This document shows, piece by piece, positions 7,928 to 16,019 of a DNA stretch of 64,000 nucleotides. Within the stretch, counting starts at the first letter, position 1. Each line of letters begins with the position of its first letter. Both the position numbers and the translations under genes were made by a program. The DNA is from CAZXSK01 sp964642855 (GTDB lineage: Bacteria > Planctomycetota > Phycisphaerae > SM23-33). Under the pieces are notes generated by a model, which was not told where the DNA came from, did no database searches, and saw only the letters and a list, made by a program, of their open reading frames with translations. The stretch spans positions 1 to 64,000 of the forward strand of contig CAZXSK010000008.1 of NCBI GenBank assembly GCA_964642855.1, given 5' to 3'.

Positions 7928-8565
7928 TCCCGCAAGCCGACGCATCCATCCCTGACGGGTCGGCCCATGCTCTGGAGGGTTACTACCGTCTCCACGCCAG
8001 GATCTACGATACCACGCGGTGGACATTCCTGTTCGGTCGGCGGCGTCTGGTTCGGCTCATCGCAGAGGGCAGACCGGGGCGGGTGCTGGAAGTAGGTTGC
8101 GGAACCGGGCGGAACCTGGTCTTCCTCGCCAAAGCCCTGCCCAAGGCCCGGATCACCGGCTTGGACCTGTCGCAATCCATGCTCCGGCGAGCCCGGCGGG
8201 CGACGCGTGTCTTCGGCGACCGAGTGAGCCTGCATCAAACCTGCTACGACTCGCCGATCTCTCCCGAGGAACCCTTCGACGCCGTTGTGTTCTCCTACTG
8301 CCTGACGATGATCAACCCCGGATGGCAGCAGGCGATTCGTGCAGCCGCCCGTGATCTGGCACCAGGCGGACGGATCGCCGTTGTTGATTTCCACGACACT
8401 CCATCGAGTTGGTTCAGGCGATGGATGCACGTCAACCACGTGCGGATGGACGGCCATCTCAGGCCGGTGCTGCAACAGATGTTCACCCCGCAAATCGATC
8501 GGATGGACAGGGCGTATCTGGGCCTCTGGTCCTATCTGACGTTTGTCGGCAATGCAACGCACTGA
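7924..8565 (+). CDS. btaB: BtaB-like N-methyltransferase for betaine lipid
   Basis: A 213-aa class I SAM methyltransferase. Motif I reads VLEVGCGTGRNLVFL and is followed by ITGLDLSQSML. A motif near AVVFSYCLTMINPGW and the strand GGRIAVVDFHDTP complete the Rossmann core. BtaB trimethylates diacylglyceryl-homoserine to DGTS. The GTG start at 7924 overlaps the btaA TGA in a GTGA junction, evidence for translational coupling and for the paired function. The C-terminal HVRMDGHLRP...YLGLWSYLTF is typical of this family. The short size fits the bacterial two-gene system rather than the fused eukaryotic enzyme. Confidence 0.85.
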   Translation: MIPQADASIPDGSAHALEGYYRLHARIYDTTRWTFLFGRRRLVRLIAEGRPGRVLEVGCGTGRNLVFLAKALPKARITGLDLSQSMLRRARRATRVFGDRVSLHQTCYDSPISPEEPFDAVVFSYCLTMINPGWQQAIRAAARDLAPGGRIAVVDFHDTPSSWFRRWMHVNHVRMDGHLRPVLQQMFTPQIDRMDRAYLGLWSYLTFVGNATH

Positions 8566-8599
8566 GCGAATCTACCCGAAACCTATTTGCGCAAATGAT

Positions 8600-8628
8600 T
8601 TGACAGCTTGCCTCGACCTGCCGATAAT
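8600..8628 (+). promoter_or_regulatory. Sigma70 promoter of the leuS leader
   Basis: A perfect -35 TTGACA (8600-8605), a 17-base spacer and a -10 GATAAT (8623-8628, five of six). The expected transcript start is near 8635. It stands just upstream of the leucine-rich leader ORF and the terminator before leuS, so it most likely starts an attenuated leuS transcript. Confidence 0.8.
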
Positions 8629-8657
8629 TCCCTTGGAGTGAGAATATCAGAATAGAA

Positions 8658-8720
8658 ATGACATCGCAGCGTCAGCGACAGTTCGGGCTACTACTGGAGG
8701 ACGGAGCCCTTCTGCGCTGA
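8658..8720 (+). CDS. Predicted leucine leader peptide of leuS (20 codons)
   Basis: ATG at 8658 and TGA at 8718-8720 enclose 20 codons. Five of the 20 residues are leucine: three in a row at codons 11-13 (CTA CTA CTG, 8688-8696) and two more at codons 18-19 (CTT CTG). CTA is rare in this GC-rich genome, and I saw none in the first 230 or so codons of leuS. The ribosome site is weak (AGAA-type), with GGAG only 20 bases upstream. The ORF sits between a strong promoter and an intrinsic terminator in front of leucyl-tRNA synthetase, the exact context of a leader peptide that senses charged tRNA-Leu. No homologue is claimed. Identification rests on position, codons and RNA folding. Confidence 0.7.
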   Translation: MTSQRQRQFGLLLEDGALLR

Positions 8721-8780
8721 CGGCCTGCGATGATCGGGAGTGTACGAACCCCGCCGGCCGATGGCCAGGTGGGGTTTTTT
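8662..8780 (+). promoter_or_regulatory. Transcription attenuator of leuS (alternative helices 1:2, 2:3, 3:4)
   Basis: Helix 1:2 pairs 8662-8677 with 8715-8732: 16 base pairs with a 2-base bulge at 8723-8724. Segment 2 can instead pair with segment 3: 8721-8729 with 8752-8760, eight pairs and one mismatch. Segment 3 otherwise forms the 3:4 terminator. The Leu codons lie between arms 1 and 2, and the leader stop codon lies at the start of arm 2. A ribosome stalled on the Leu codons would keep arm 1 from pairing and favour 2:3, letting transcription continue. A ribosome reaching the stop would cover arm 2 and allow termination. The folding was done by hand. Confidence 0.7.
8747..8780 (+). terminator. 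Intrinsic terminator inside the leuS leader
   Basis: AACCCC-G-CC-GGCC on the left pairs with GGCC-(A)-GG-T-GGGGTT on the right around a GAT loop, with one bulged A and one G-T pair, and then runs into TTTT. It ends 73 bases before the leuS ATG, so it must be bypassed for leuS to be expressed. No T-box sequence precedes it. Confidence 0.85.
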
Positions 8781-8852
8781 CATGGCCTTTCAGGACGGGT
8801 TGGGTTGAACTACAACACTTTCACGCGACGCAACGACAAGCAGGAGATCGAG

Positions 8853-11800
8853 ATGCCAGGCTACGACTTCAAGACCATCGAGGCCAAGTGGCAGGCCTAT
8901 TGGAAGCAGCACGGAACGTTCAGGCAACCCAACCCCGGGGACGAAGGCTTCGACGCAAACAAACCCAAGTACTACGTGCTGGACATGTTCCCCTACCCTT
9001 CCGGGGCCGGCTTGCATGTGGGCCATCCGGAAGGCTACACCGCCACCGACGTCGTCGCACGGTTCAAGCGGATGACCGGATTCAACGTGCTCCATCCGAT
9101 GGGCTACGATTCGTTCGGACTGCCGGCAGAACAGTACGCCGTGGAGCATGGCGTGCACCCGCGGGAAACCACCGAGCAGAACATCAGCAACATCGAGCGG
9201 CAGATCAGGATGTTCGGCTTCTCGTATGACTGGTCCCGCCGGGTAGCTACGACCGACCCAGACTACTACCGGTGGACGCAGTGGATCTTCCTGCAGATCT
9301 ACAACGCCTGGTACGATCCTCGCGAGGATGCCGCCCGGCCGATCGGGGAACTGATCGACGATCTCGAAGCCGGCGAGTTGGTTGTCGACATGGACGGCAA
9401 TGTCATTTCCCCGCCCATCACGGAAACCGTCGAGGGCGTCGCCGGCACGCCGGGCGGGTTCTACAAGTTCCAGGAACTCGAGCCCGACCAGCGGCGGCGG
9501 CTGATCGACGAATACCGCCTCGCCTACCAGGCTGAGGTGCCGGTCAACTGGTGCCCGCAACTGGGTACGGTGCTGGCCAACGAGGAAGTCACCAACGAAG
9601 GTCGCTCGGAGCGCGGCAACCACCCCGTCTACCGCCGGGCAATGACCCAGTGGATGATGCGCATCACCGCCTATGCCGAGCGACTCCTGGCCGATGTCGA
9701 GAAGGTCGATTGGCCCGAGCCGATCAAGATCATGCAGCGCAACTGGATCGGCAAGAGCATCGGGGCGGAGGTCGACTTCCCCGTCGATTGCCCCACCGTC
9801 GACGAATGGTTCGACCAGCAGGCCGAGAGCGACGGCATCCCGGCCGTGCCACAGGACGGCGTAATCCGCGTTTACACGACCCGGCCCGACACGCTGTTCG
9901 GCGCAACCTACATGGTCCTCGCGCCGGAGCATCCGCTGGTCGACGAAATCACCACGGAGGACCGCAAGGCAGAAGTCACCGCCTACGTCGACCAAGCCGT
10001 GCACAAGTCCGAACTGGAACGCACCGCCGAGACCAAGGAGAAAACGGGCGTGTTCACCGGTGCCTTCGCGGTGAACCCCGTCAATCGCAAGCGCATCCCG
10101 ATCTGGGTGGCCGACTACGTGCTCATGGGCTACGGCACGGGGGCGATCATGGCCGTGCCCGCCCACGACGAGCGGGACTTCGAGTTTGCCAANNNNNNNN
10201 NNNNNNNNNNNNNNNNNNNNNNNNNNNNNNNNNNNNNNNNNNNNNNNNNNNNNNNNNNNNNNNNNNNNNNNNNNNNNNNNNNNNNNNNNNNNCGGGGGCG
10301 ATCATGGCCGTGCCCGCCCACGACGAGCGGGACTTCGAGTTTGCCAACGCGATGAACCTGGACATCGTGCCGGTCGTCATGCCGACCGATCCATGGCTGT
10401 CTGAGCATCGCTCGGGAAGTCTGAACGCACCGACAGACAACCCGGTCGAACTCCGCAAAGCCTACCTGGTGGACCCAGGGGCCAACTTCACCGAGGCGTA
10501 CTGCGAGACCGGCGTGGCTGTCAACTCTGACAACTACGACGGGCTGGAGACACCGGCTTTCAAGGAGAAGATCACCGAAGATCTCGACCAACTCGGCCTG
10601 GGGCAGCGCGCGGTGAACTACAAACTCCGCGACTGGCTTTTCAGCCGGCAGCGCTACTGGGGCGAGCCCTTCCCGCTGGTGCACTGCGAGCATTGCGGAA
10701 CCGTCGGCCTGCCGGAAGACCAGCTCCCGCTGCTGCTTCCGGAGATGGACGATTTCACCCCGGCTTCGTCCGATGACCCTAAGGCCCCGCCACAGCCGCC
10801 ACTTGGCAAGGCTACCGATTGGGTGAACACCACCTGTCCGTCCTGCGGCGGCCGGGCGAAGCGAGAGCTCAACACCATGCCCCAGTGGGCGGGAAGTTGC
10901 TGGTACTACCTGCGATATCTCGACCCGGAGAACGACTCGAAGATGGTCGACCCGAAGAGCGAGAAGTACTGGATGGGCACCAGTGAAACCAACCCGCTGG
11001 GCGGCGTGGATCTCTACGTCGGCGGAGCCGAGCACGCCGTGCTTCACCTGCTCTACGCACGGTTCTGGCACAAGGTGCTCTACGACCTCGGGCACGTCAG
11101 TTCCCCCGAGCCGTTCTACCGCCTGTTCAATCAGGGCATGATCACGAGTTTCACGTACCGCGACTCGCGCGGCGTGAGCCTGCCCCACGACCAGGTCGAC
11201 ACCTCCGGGGACAAGCCTGTCAGCAGGGAAACCGGCGAGGAGCTCAAGGTCACCATCGAGAAGATGTCCAAGAGCCTGCGTAACGTCGTCAACCCCGACG
11301 ACGTCATCGAGCAGTACGGCGCGGATACCTTCCGGCTGTACGAAATGTTCATGGGCCCGTTGGACGCCTCCAAGCCCTGGAACACGCGCGACGTGCCCGG
11401 TGTGCACCGGTTCCTGCAGCGCGTCTGGCGAATGGTAGCCGGCAGCGAGGATCACCCCTCGCTGGTGACCGAGACCGAGGACCCCGATCTCGAGCGATCC
11501 CTGCACAAGCTCATCCGCAAGGTCGGCGAAGACTATCGCGCGATGAAGCTCAACACCGCCATTGCTGCGATGATGGAATTCGTCAACGCCGCGTACAAGA
11601 CCGGCGGGGTCTCGATGTCCCAGGCCAGGCGGTTTGTGCTGCTGCTCGCTCCGCTGGCTCCGCATATCTGCGAAGAGTTGTGGCAGATGCTCGGCGGCGA
11701 CGGCTCACTGGCGCACGAACCCTGGCCGCAGTACGACGAGTCGATGATCGTCGAAGATACCGTCGAACTGCCCGTGCAGGTCAACGGCAAGCTGCGAAGC

Positions 11801-11947
11801 AGGATTTCCGCCCCTGCCGATGCCGATCAGAACACGGTGGCGGTCCTTGCCCTGGAGGATGAGAAGGTCCGGGCAGCGATTGGGGACAAGACGGTGGTCA
11901 AGCAGATCGTCGTCCCCGGTCGGCTGGTGAACCTGGTCGTGAAATAG
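8853..11947 (+). CDS. leuS: Leucyl-tRNA synthetase (crossed by an assembly gap)
   Basis: Class I aminoacyl-tRNA synthetase that charges tRNA-Leu. HVGH (the HIGH motif) is near residue 50. A roughly 50-residue insertion after the WYDP segment is of a kind I associate with planctomycete enzymes. The CP1 editing domain shows TTRPDTLFGATY and YGTGAIMAVPAHDERD. A zinc knuckle (HCEHCG...CPSCGG) and KMSKS follow. The ATG at 8853 has AGGAG six bases upstream. The 100-N run at 10193-10292 falls in the editing domain. The 55 bases on its left recur on its right, and joining them at the repeat gives one uninterrupted 979-codon frame, so the gene is probably intact. Expression appears to be controlled by the leader attenuator upstream. 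Confidence 0.95.
10138..10347. other. Assembly gap of 100 N with 55-base duplicated flanks
   Basis: Ns occupy 10193-10292. Bases 10138-10192 are identical to 10293-10347. Removing one copy and the Ns keeps the leuS reading frame (AAC codon at the junction), so the gap is best explained as two contigs that overlap by 55 bases but were not merged. Confidence 0.95.
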
Positions 11948-11969
11948 TCCCGGTTACAGTTCGCGATGG

Positions 11970-12013
11970 CGCATGCGGGCGGGAAGGCAAGGCCTTTCCG
12001 CCCGCGTGCGTTT
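11970..12013 (+). terminator. Terminator after leuS
   Basis: A 19-base arm at 11970-11988 pairs with 11992-12010, with two G-T pairs and a 3-base loop, and is followed by TTT. It begins 22 bases after the leuS stop codon. The T-run is short but the stem is very stable. Confidence 0.6.
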
Positions 12014-12099
12014 GCCTCGCGTTTGCCTTGCCTGCCCGGCCTGACGATGCTACACTCCCGGGGCATCGAACGGGAGGTGAACCGGAGGAAAGCAGCATC

Positions 12100-13227
12100 A
12101 TGACATGGCAACGCCCCGCGGCCCTGATCGTCCTCTTCGCTGCGCTGTTCACCGGATGCAACAGCGAAGATCTCACCGTCCCCGACGAGAACCACCATAC
12201 GCCCGCCAAGACGCTCCAGGCCATGGGCGAGGCCGTTCTGGCCGGCGATGAGGAAGCCTATCTCGACTGCTTCGACGCCAACGAAGCCCATACCCCCCTG
12301 CTCCGGGCGATGTGCATGCACACGGGGGAACTCGTGGACTTCCTGAAGAACCTCCGCGAGGAATACGGGCCCGAGGCGACACTCAGCCCGGGCGGACAGG
12401 ACATTGTCGAGCAATACCGGGCGATCGCCAGTCTCGAAGGTGTGTCGGTCAACATGGACGGCAGCACGGCCACAGCCACCCGTAAAGGGACCGACGAGAA
12501 GCTGATCCTGCGCAAAGTGGGGCAGAAGTGGCTGATCGATGCCGAACAAATGCTCAGCGGAATGAGTCTCGCGGAGCGCGACATGGCCGCCCGCAAGCTT
12601 CTGGCTCGATCACGGATCTACGACCAGGTCACGCCCCAACTCGACCCTCAGCGGTTCACACTGGACCAGGTTCGAAGCCAGGTGTCCGAGCATATGCAGA
12701 ACGCGGTGCAACTGGTCGTCCCCAGCCCCCTGGTAACGCTTCGAATGATGCAGCAAGCACGCGTAGAGGGCGACCTGAAAGCTTTCCTTGGCTGTTTCCT
12801 CGCTTCGCCCGGCCAAGCAAAGGTCCTCGCAGCCGAATGCATGCTCGCCGGATCCCACGTAGCCATGCTGCGGAAAATGCGCGACACCTACGGTGCAGAC
12901 TCAATTCTTCGGGAAGATGGAACCGACCCCCTCGCCCAAATCACCAGCGACAGCTGGCTGGCCGATGTGCGGATTGACATCGACCGCGGCCGGGCCGTTG
13001 CCCGACGCTCCGGGGGGCAAACCATCCATCTGCGGTGGCACTCCGGGCTGTGGCGTATCGACGCGTCCCGGCAACTGGCCGGAAAATCCGAGGAGGATCT
13101 CTCCGCTCTCGCCGACAAGCTGGCCACACAGGCCAGGGCATACCAGGCTGTTCTCAAGAAGGTCGACGAACAGACGCCCATGAGTGAAATCCGTAAGGAA
13201 CTCCGCTCACGACAGCTGTCGCTGTGA
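12100..13227 (+). CDS. Two-domain lipoprotein of unknown function
   Basis: A 375-aa lipoprotein. The signal segment MTWQRPAALIVLFAALFTGC ends in a lipobox. The mature part holds two related domains of about 130 residues. The first starts at TLQAMGEAVLAGDEEAYLDCFDA and ends KVGQKWLIDAEQML. The second starts at TLRMMQQARVEGDLKAFLGCF and ends HSGLWRIDASRQL. The pattern (helix with GD-x-x-A-Y/F, later a Trp-rich last strand) recalls the NTF2/SnoaL-like fold, but that is only a resemblance. The ATG at 12100 follows GGAGG and gives the signal peptide directly. The next gene encodes a related single-domain lipoprotein, and the two probably share a transcript (62-base spacing). I assign no function. 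Confidence 0.75.
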   Translation: MTWQRPAALIVLFAALFTGCNSEDLTVPDENHHTPAKTLQAMGEAVLAGDEEAYLDCFDANEAHTPLLRAMCMHTGELVDFLKNLREEYGPEATLSPGGQDIVEQYRAIASLEGVSVNMDGSTATATRKGTDEKLILRKVGQKWLIDAEQMLSGMSLAERDMAARKLLARSRIYDQVTPQLDPQRFTLDQVRSQVSEHMQNAVQLVVPSPLVTLRMMQQARVEGDLKAFLGCFLASPGQAKVLAAECMLAGSHVAMLRKMRDTYGADSILREDGTDPLAQITSDSWLADVRIDIDRGRAVARRSGGQTIHLRWHSGLWRIDASRQLAGKSEEDLSALADKLATQARAYQAVLKKVDEQTPMSEIRKELRSRQLSL

Positions 13228-13289
13228 CCCCTGCCTGTCTTTGCCCTGCCGGGTGTGAACTCCAGCCGTCGATCGGGTATACTCAACCC

Positions 13290-14003
13290 ATGGCCCGTAC
13301 GTTCAGCCTGAAGACAGGTACTTGCATGTCGGCACTGGCTCTGGTCGCGCTGCTTGCGATCTCGGTCGGGGGCTGCAAGAGCGAAGAAGCCCGGAAGCAG
13401 GAAGAACAGATCCGGCAGGTGCTGGGTGACGTCCGCCGGTCACTCGTTCATGGCGACCGCGAGCTGTTCCTCAGCCGCGTAGACGGGACCGATCTTGAGA
13501 TAACCTACGCCGGCGAGTTGTTCCGACATTGGCAGGCGGGGTACGAGTTTCTGGGCGCCTTCGCCCACCGCTATGGGGAGGATGCCACCAAGACCGTTCA
13601 GCGCGAGAGGAAGACGCGAATCCGGGTACCCCAGCGTGATCCGCAATGGTGGGAAGACGTTCGAGTATTCTATAAGGGGGACTCCGCCCGGCTGGCACCG
13701 CCGTCATGGGAACCGGGACACACCTTGTTCTGGATGGACCACACCCCCGAAGGCTGGCGGGTCCGGGCAGGCGACTTCCTGGGCCTCAACGAGCACAACC
13801 GCACCGAGGAACTCCTCCGGGATCGGATCGCTGCCGCTCGTTCATCGACGGCTTCACTTCGGCGACATACGGCGATGCTGAAGGACACTGCAATGGGACC
13901 CGAGGAGTTCATTGAGAAGGTTGCCCAAGCCCAGGAGCAGGCATTCCATCGGCGCCACGAATTCGCAGATCCGAATGCCGCCGCCCCGGTAAGACCCTCC
14001 TGA
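13290..14003 (+). CDS. Lipoprotein related to its upstream neighbour
   Basis: A 237-aa protein. A signal peptide ends in the lipobox SVGGC, after which one copy of the same domain type seen twice in the preceding gene follows: QVLGDVRRSLVHGDRELFLSRV at the front and a HTPEGWRVRAGDFL last strand. The C-terminal 60 residues are helical and charged, with no recognised motif. The start at 13290 is chosen because the longer frame from 13224 would overlap the previous stop and bury the signal peptide. A second ATG at 13326 is also possible. Function unknown. The family resemblance and adjacency suggest a duplication. Confidence 0.7.
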   Translation: MARTFSLKTGTCMSALALVALLAISVGGCKSEEARKQEEQIRQVLGDVRRSLVHGDRELFLSRVDGTDLEITYAGELFRHWQAGYEFLGAFAHRYGEDATKTVQRERKTRIRVPQRDPQWWEDVRVFYKGDSARLAPPSWEPGHTLFWMDHTPEGWRVRAGDFLGLNEHNRTEELLRDRIAAARSSTASLRRHTAMLKDTAMGPEEFIEKVAQAQEQAFHRRHEFADPNAAAPVRPS

Positions 14004-14129
14004 CCGACCTGTCGGGGGCTTCAGAACTTTCCTAAGGTTTTATGCAAGTGCTTCCCTTCTGCCGATATACGGGTGGTGGCTTCGCGCCGAAACCGATCGT
14101 GGAACTGTGGACATCGGGAAAGGATGACC

Positions 14130-15002
14130 ATGCAACAGATACGATACACATCGCAGGCCTCGGATCTCGTCGGGGCCCTCAAGAGCGCCCGCGCGGCCAA
14201 GAACATCTTCCTTGTGATTCTGCTGGTGATGATCCTCACGCAGATCGCTTCCTTCGTGGCGGTGCATTTCGCAGGGGTTCTGGACCCCATCTACGAGCAC
14301 GAGCTCAACGCGGGAAGAGATGTCAAGGCAGCCATTGCAGCCGAGACGGAAAAGCAGGATGACTCCAAGGAGCCGGCCAAAGAGGATGCCGACGCCCGAG
14401 GCGCGGAAGGCGGGGAGGATCCCAACGCCGCACCTGCCGAGACAGAAGGCGCTCAGCCTGAGTCCGTAGATGAAGGCTCACTGGGGCGATCGGAGTTCAT
14501 CCGGTACGTCATGCGCTGGGGGCTTCCGGGTTCGCGCTTCTTCGCGTTGGTGTCGGCGATCCTGCTCTGCCTGACCCTCCTGATGGCAGTCAACATCTCG
14601 CTGGTGGACCGCCTGGGCGGCTCGGCACCTCTGGCCAGTTCGTTCTTCTGGTCGCTGGTGCTGCTGGCCATGGTCACGCCCTGGCAGCAGTTGCTGAGGG
14701 GCAGCTTTGCCTGCGGGGCGCTGTTCAACTACGGAGAGATGATCGAATGGGTCAAAGACGTGCGCAGCTCCTGGGGAGGCTCTGAGCCCGAAACCATGGA
14801 ACTGGTGCTGTTCTACGCCCGATTCCTGGGATATCCGGTCCTGGCTCTTCTGCTGTGGCTGGCGGTGCAGTTGAAGTTCATGTCGGGGTTCAAGAGCATC
14901 CGCGCGGGTCAGCCAGCTGGAGGTGGCAGCACCGCGTCTTCCTCGGGGTCCGACGAGGTGGAAACGCCCGAGCTGCCCCTGGAAGATCTTCCCCAGCAGT
15001 AA
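14130..15002 (+). CDS. Membrane protein of unknown function
   Basis: A 290-aa protein with one transmembrane helix near residues 22-48 (NIFLVILLVMILTQIASFVA). A long charged, Glu/Ala/Asp-rich extracytoplasmic or cytoplasmic loop follows (KQDDSKEPAKEDADARGAEG). Then come about three more helices: FFALVSAILLCLTLLMAV, SSFFWSLVLLAMVTPW and YPVLALLLWLAVQLKFM. The start at 14130 has AAAGGA five to six bases upstream. A Gly/Ser-rich tail ends the protein. I do not recognise the family. It is followed by a stem-loop terminator. Confidence 0.65.
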   Translation: MQQIRYTSQASDLVGALKSARAAKNIFLVILLVMILTQIASFVAVHFAGVLDPIYEHELNAGRDVKAAIAAETEKQDDSKEPAKEDADARGAEGGEDPNAAPAETEGAQPESVDEGSLGRSEFIRYVMRWGLPGSRFFALVSAILLCLTLLMAVNISLVDRLGGSAPLASSFFWSLVLLAMVTPWQQLLRGSFACGALFNYGEMIEWVKDVRSSWGGSEPETMELVLFYARFLGYPVLALLLWLAVQLKFMSGFKSIRAGQPAGGGSTASSSGSDEVETPELPLEDLPQQ

Positions 15003-15017
15003 TCGATCGTCGTGCCC

Positions 15018-15048
15018 GGGCCCGCAGCGTTGCGCTTCGGGCCCGTTT
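15018..15048 (+). terminator. Terminator-like stem-loop
   Basis: GGGCCCG (15018-15024) pairs with CGGGCCC (15038-15044), with an inner AGCG/CGCT stem, and is followed by GTTT. It lies 15 bases after the membrane protein stop and separates it from the promoter that follows. Confidence 0.55.
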
Positions 15049-15075
15049 GCTGCGCCGACGGAACGTGCTGTCTGA

Positions 15076-15104
15076 TTGACAATGCCCTGGCCCTGTCCTA
15101 TTAT
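15076..15104 (+). promoter_or_regulatory. Sigma70 promoter
   Basis: TTGACA (15076-15081), a 17-base spacer and TATTAT (15099-15104). The expected start is near 15111, some 38 bases before the ATG of the next lipoprotein gene. It could also serve the histidine kinase 28 bases further downstream of that gene. Confidence 0.75.
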
Positions 15105-15148
15105 GGAACTTCGTGCTCGCAGGCAGGACCGCTCGGGGCAGACGCAAC

Positions 15149-15991
15149 ATGAACCAGCCCGTCATTCTGTACTTGACCCTTCTGTCACTGACCGTCTCCG
15201 GTTGCGTGAAACCACCTGCGGTGATGGACCCACCGCCCGTGGACACCGGTCCCGAGACGACACCCGCCCCTGCCGCTCCGGACGATGACAGCTACGTCGT
15301 GAGCTTCAAGCTTGCGACCGTCTTCATTCCCGGAGGCATGGCCAGCAACTCCGAGGACATCTGGAGCTACCTCAACGAAGAACCGCTCGGGCCTTCGACC
15401 ATCGCCATCCTGGCCCGCAACGGCGTGAGGCTGGGTGTCGGTCGGAACCAGAACTGGCCCGAGTTGGTGCGGGTGCTGCAGAAGATGACCGGCCAGCAGG
15501 TCCAGGCAAGCTACATGCCCGCGTTTCCGGGCAAACCGATGAGCATTCGCCTGAAGACCGATCAGCCCGCACAGACGATCTTCCTCTCTCATCCGGATCT
15601 GTCACTCAGCGGGGAGGACTACCCGCCGGGAACGAACATACTCAAGGTCTGCTGCACCGTGGACCCCGAGGACCGAGACCGGGTGCTCGTGACCGCGATG
15701 CCCCTGATCGAAACGTCGCATCGCACGTTGCGGATCGTGGAAGAGAAAGGGTCCCGAACCGCCCTGCCACTGCCAGACCTGTTGTCATTCCCGGAGTTGG
15801 CCTTCCAGGTATCGATCTCGCGAAAGGAATTCCTGGTGATCGGCCCGGGCGCAGAGAGTCGCAGACCCACAAGCCTTGGCAGCCGCTTTCTGAGCCGTCA
15901 GCGTGACGGAATGCCCTTCGAAACCGTGCTGATCCTGATGCCGCGAGTGATCCCGGCCCGCGAGGCCATGGTACCTTCCACCATGGAGTAA
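15149..15991 (+). CDS. Hypothetical lipoprotein
   Basis: A 280-aa protein. MNQPVILYLTLLSLTVSGC is a short signal peptide with lipobox VSGC, followed by a Pro/Thr-rich linker. The body has alternating beta-strand-like segments (DSYVVSFKLATVFIPGG, FLVIGPGAES, FETVLILMPRVIP) that recall secretin-type or flagellar assembly lipoproteins, but nothing diagnostic. It has its own promoter. The histidine kinase gene starts 28 bases beyond its stop, so the two may be co-transcribed. Function unknown. Confidence 0.65.
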   Translation: MNQPVILYLTLLSLTVSGCVKPPAVMDPPPVDTGPETTPAPAAPDDDSYVVSFKLATVFIPGGMASNSEDIWSYLNEEPLGPSTIAILARNGVRLGVGRNQNWPELVRVLQKMTGQQVQASYMPAFPGKPMSIRLKTDQPAQTIFLSHPDLSLSGEDYPPGTNILKVCCTVDPEDRDRVLVTAMPLIETSHRTLRIVEEKGSRTALPLPDLLSFPELAFQVSISRKEFLVIGPGAESRRPTSLGSRFLSRQRDGMPFETVLILMPRVIPAREAMVPSTME

Positions 15992-16019
15992 GTTGTCCCC
16001 CTGAGCGTGCGACGAGACT

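Noticed and set aside
8635..8790. T-box riboswitch as an explanation of the leuS leader
   Set aside because: No T-box consensus (AGGGTGGNACCGCG) and no stem I specifier arrangement were found. The Leu-rich ORF and arm geometry fit a leader peptide better.
10138..10347. The 55-base direct repeat in leuS as a biological duplication
   Set aside because: It borders a run of exactly 100 N, recurs with the same length at the second gap, and collapsing it restores the frame, so it is an assembly artefact.
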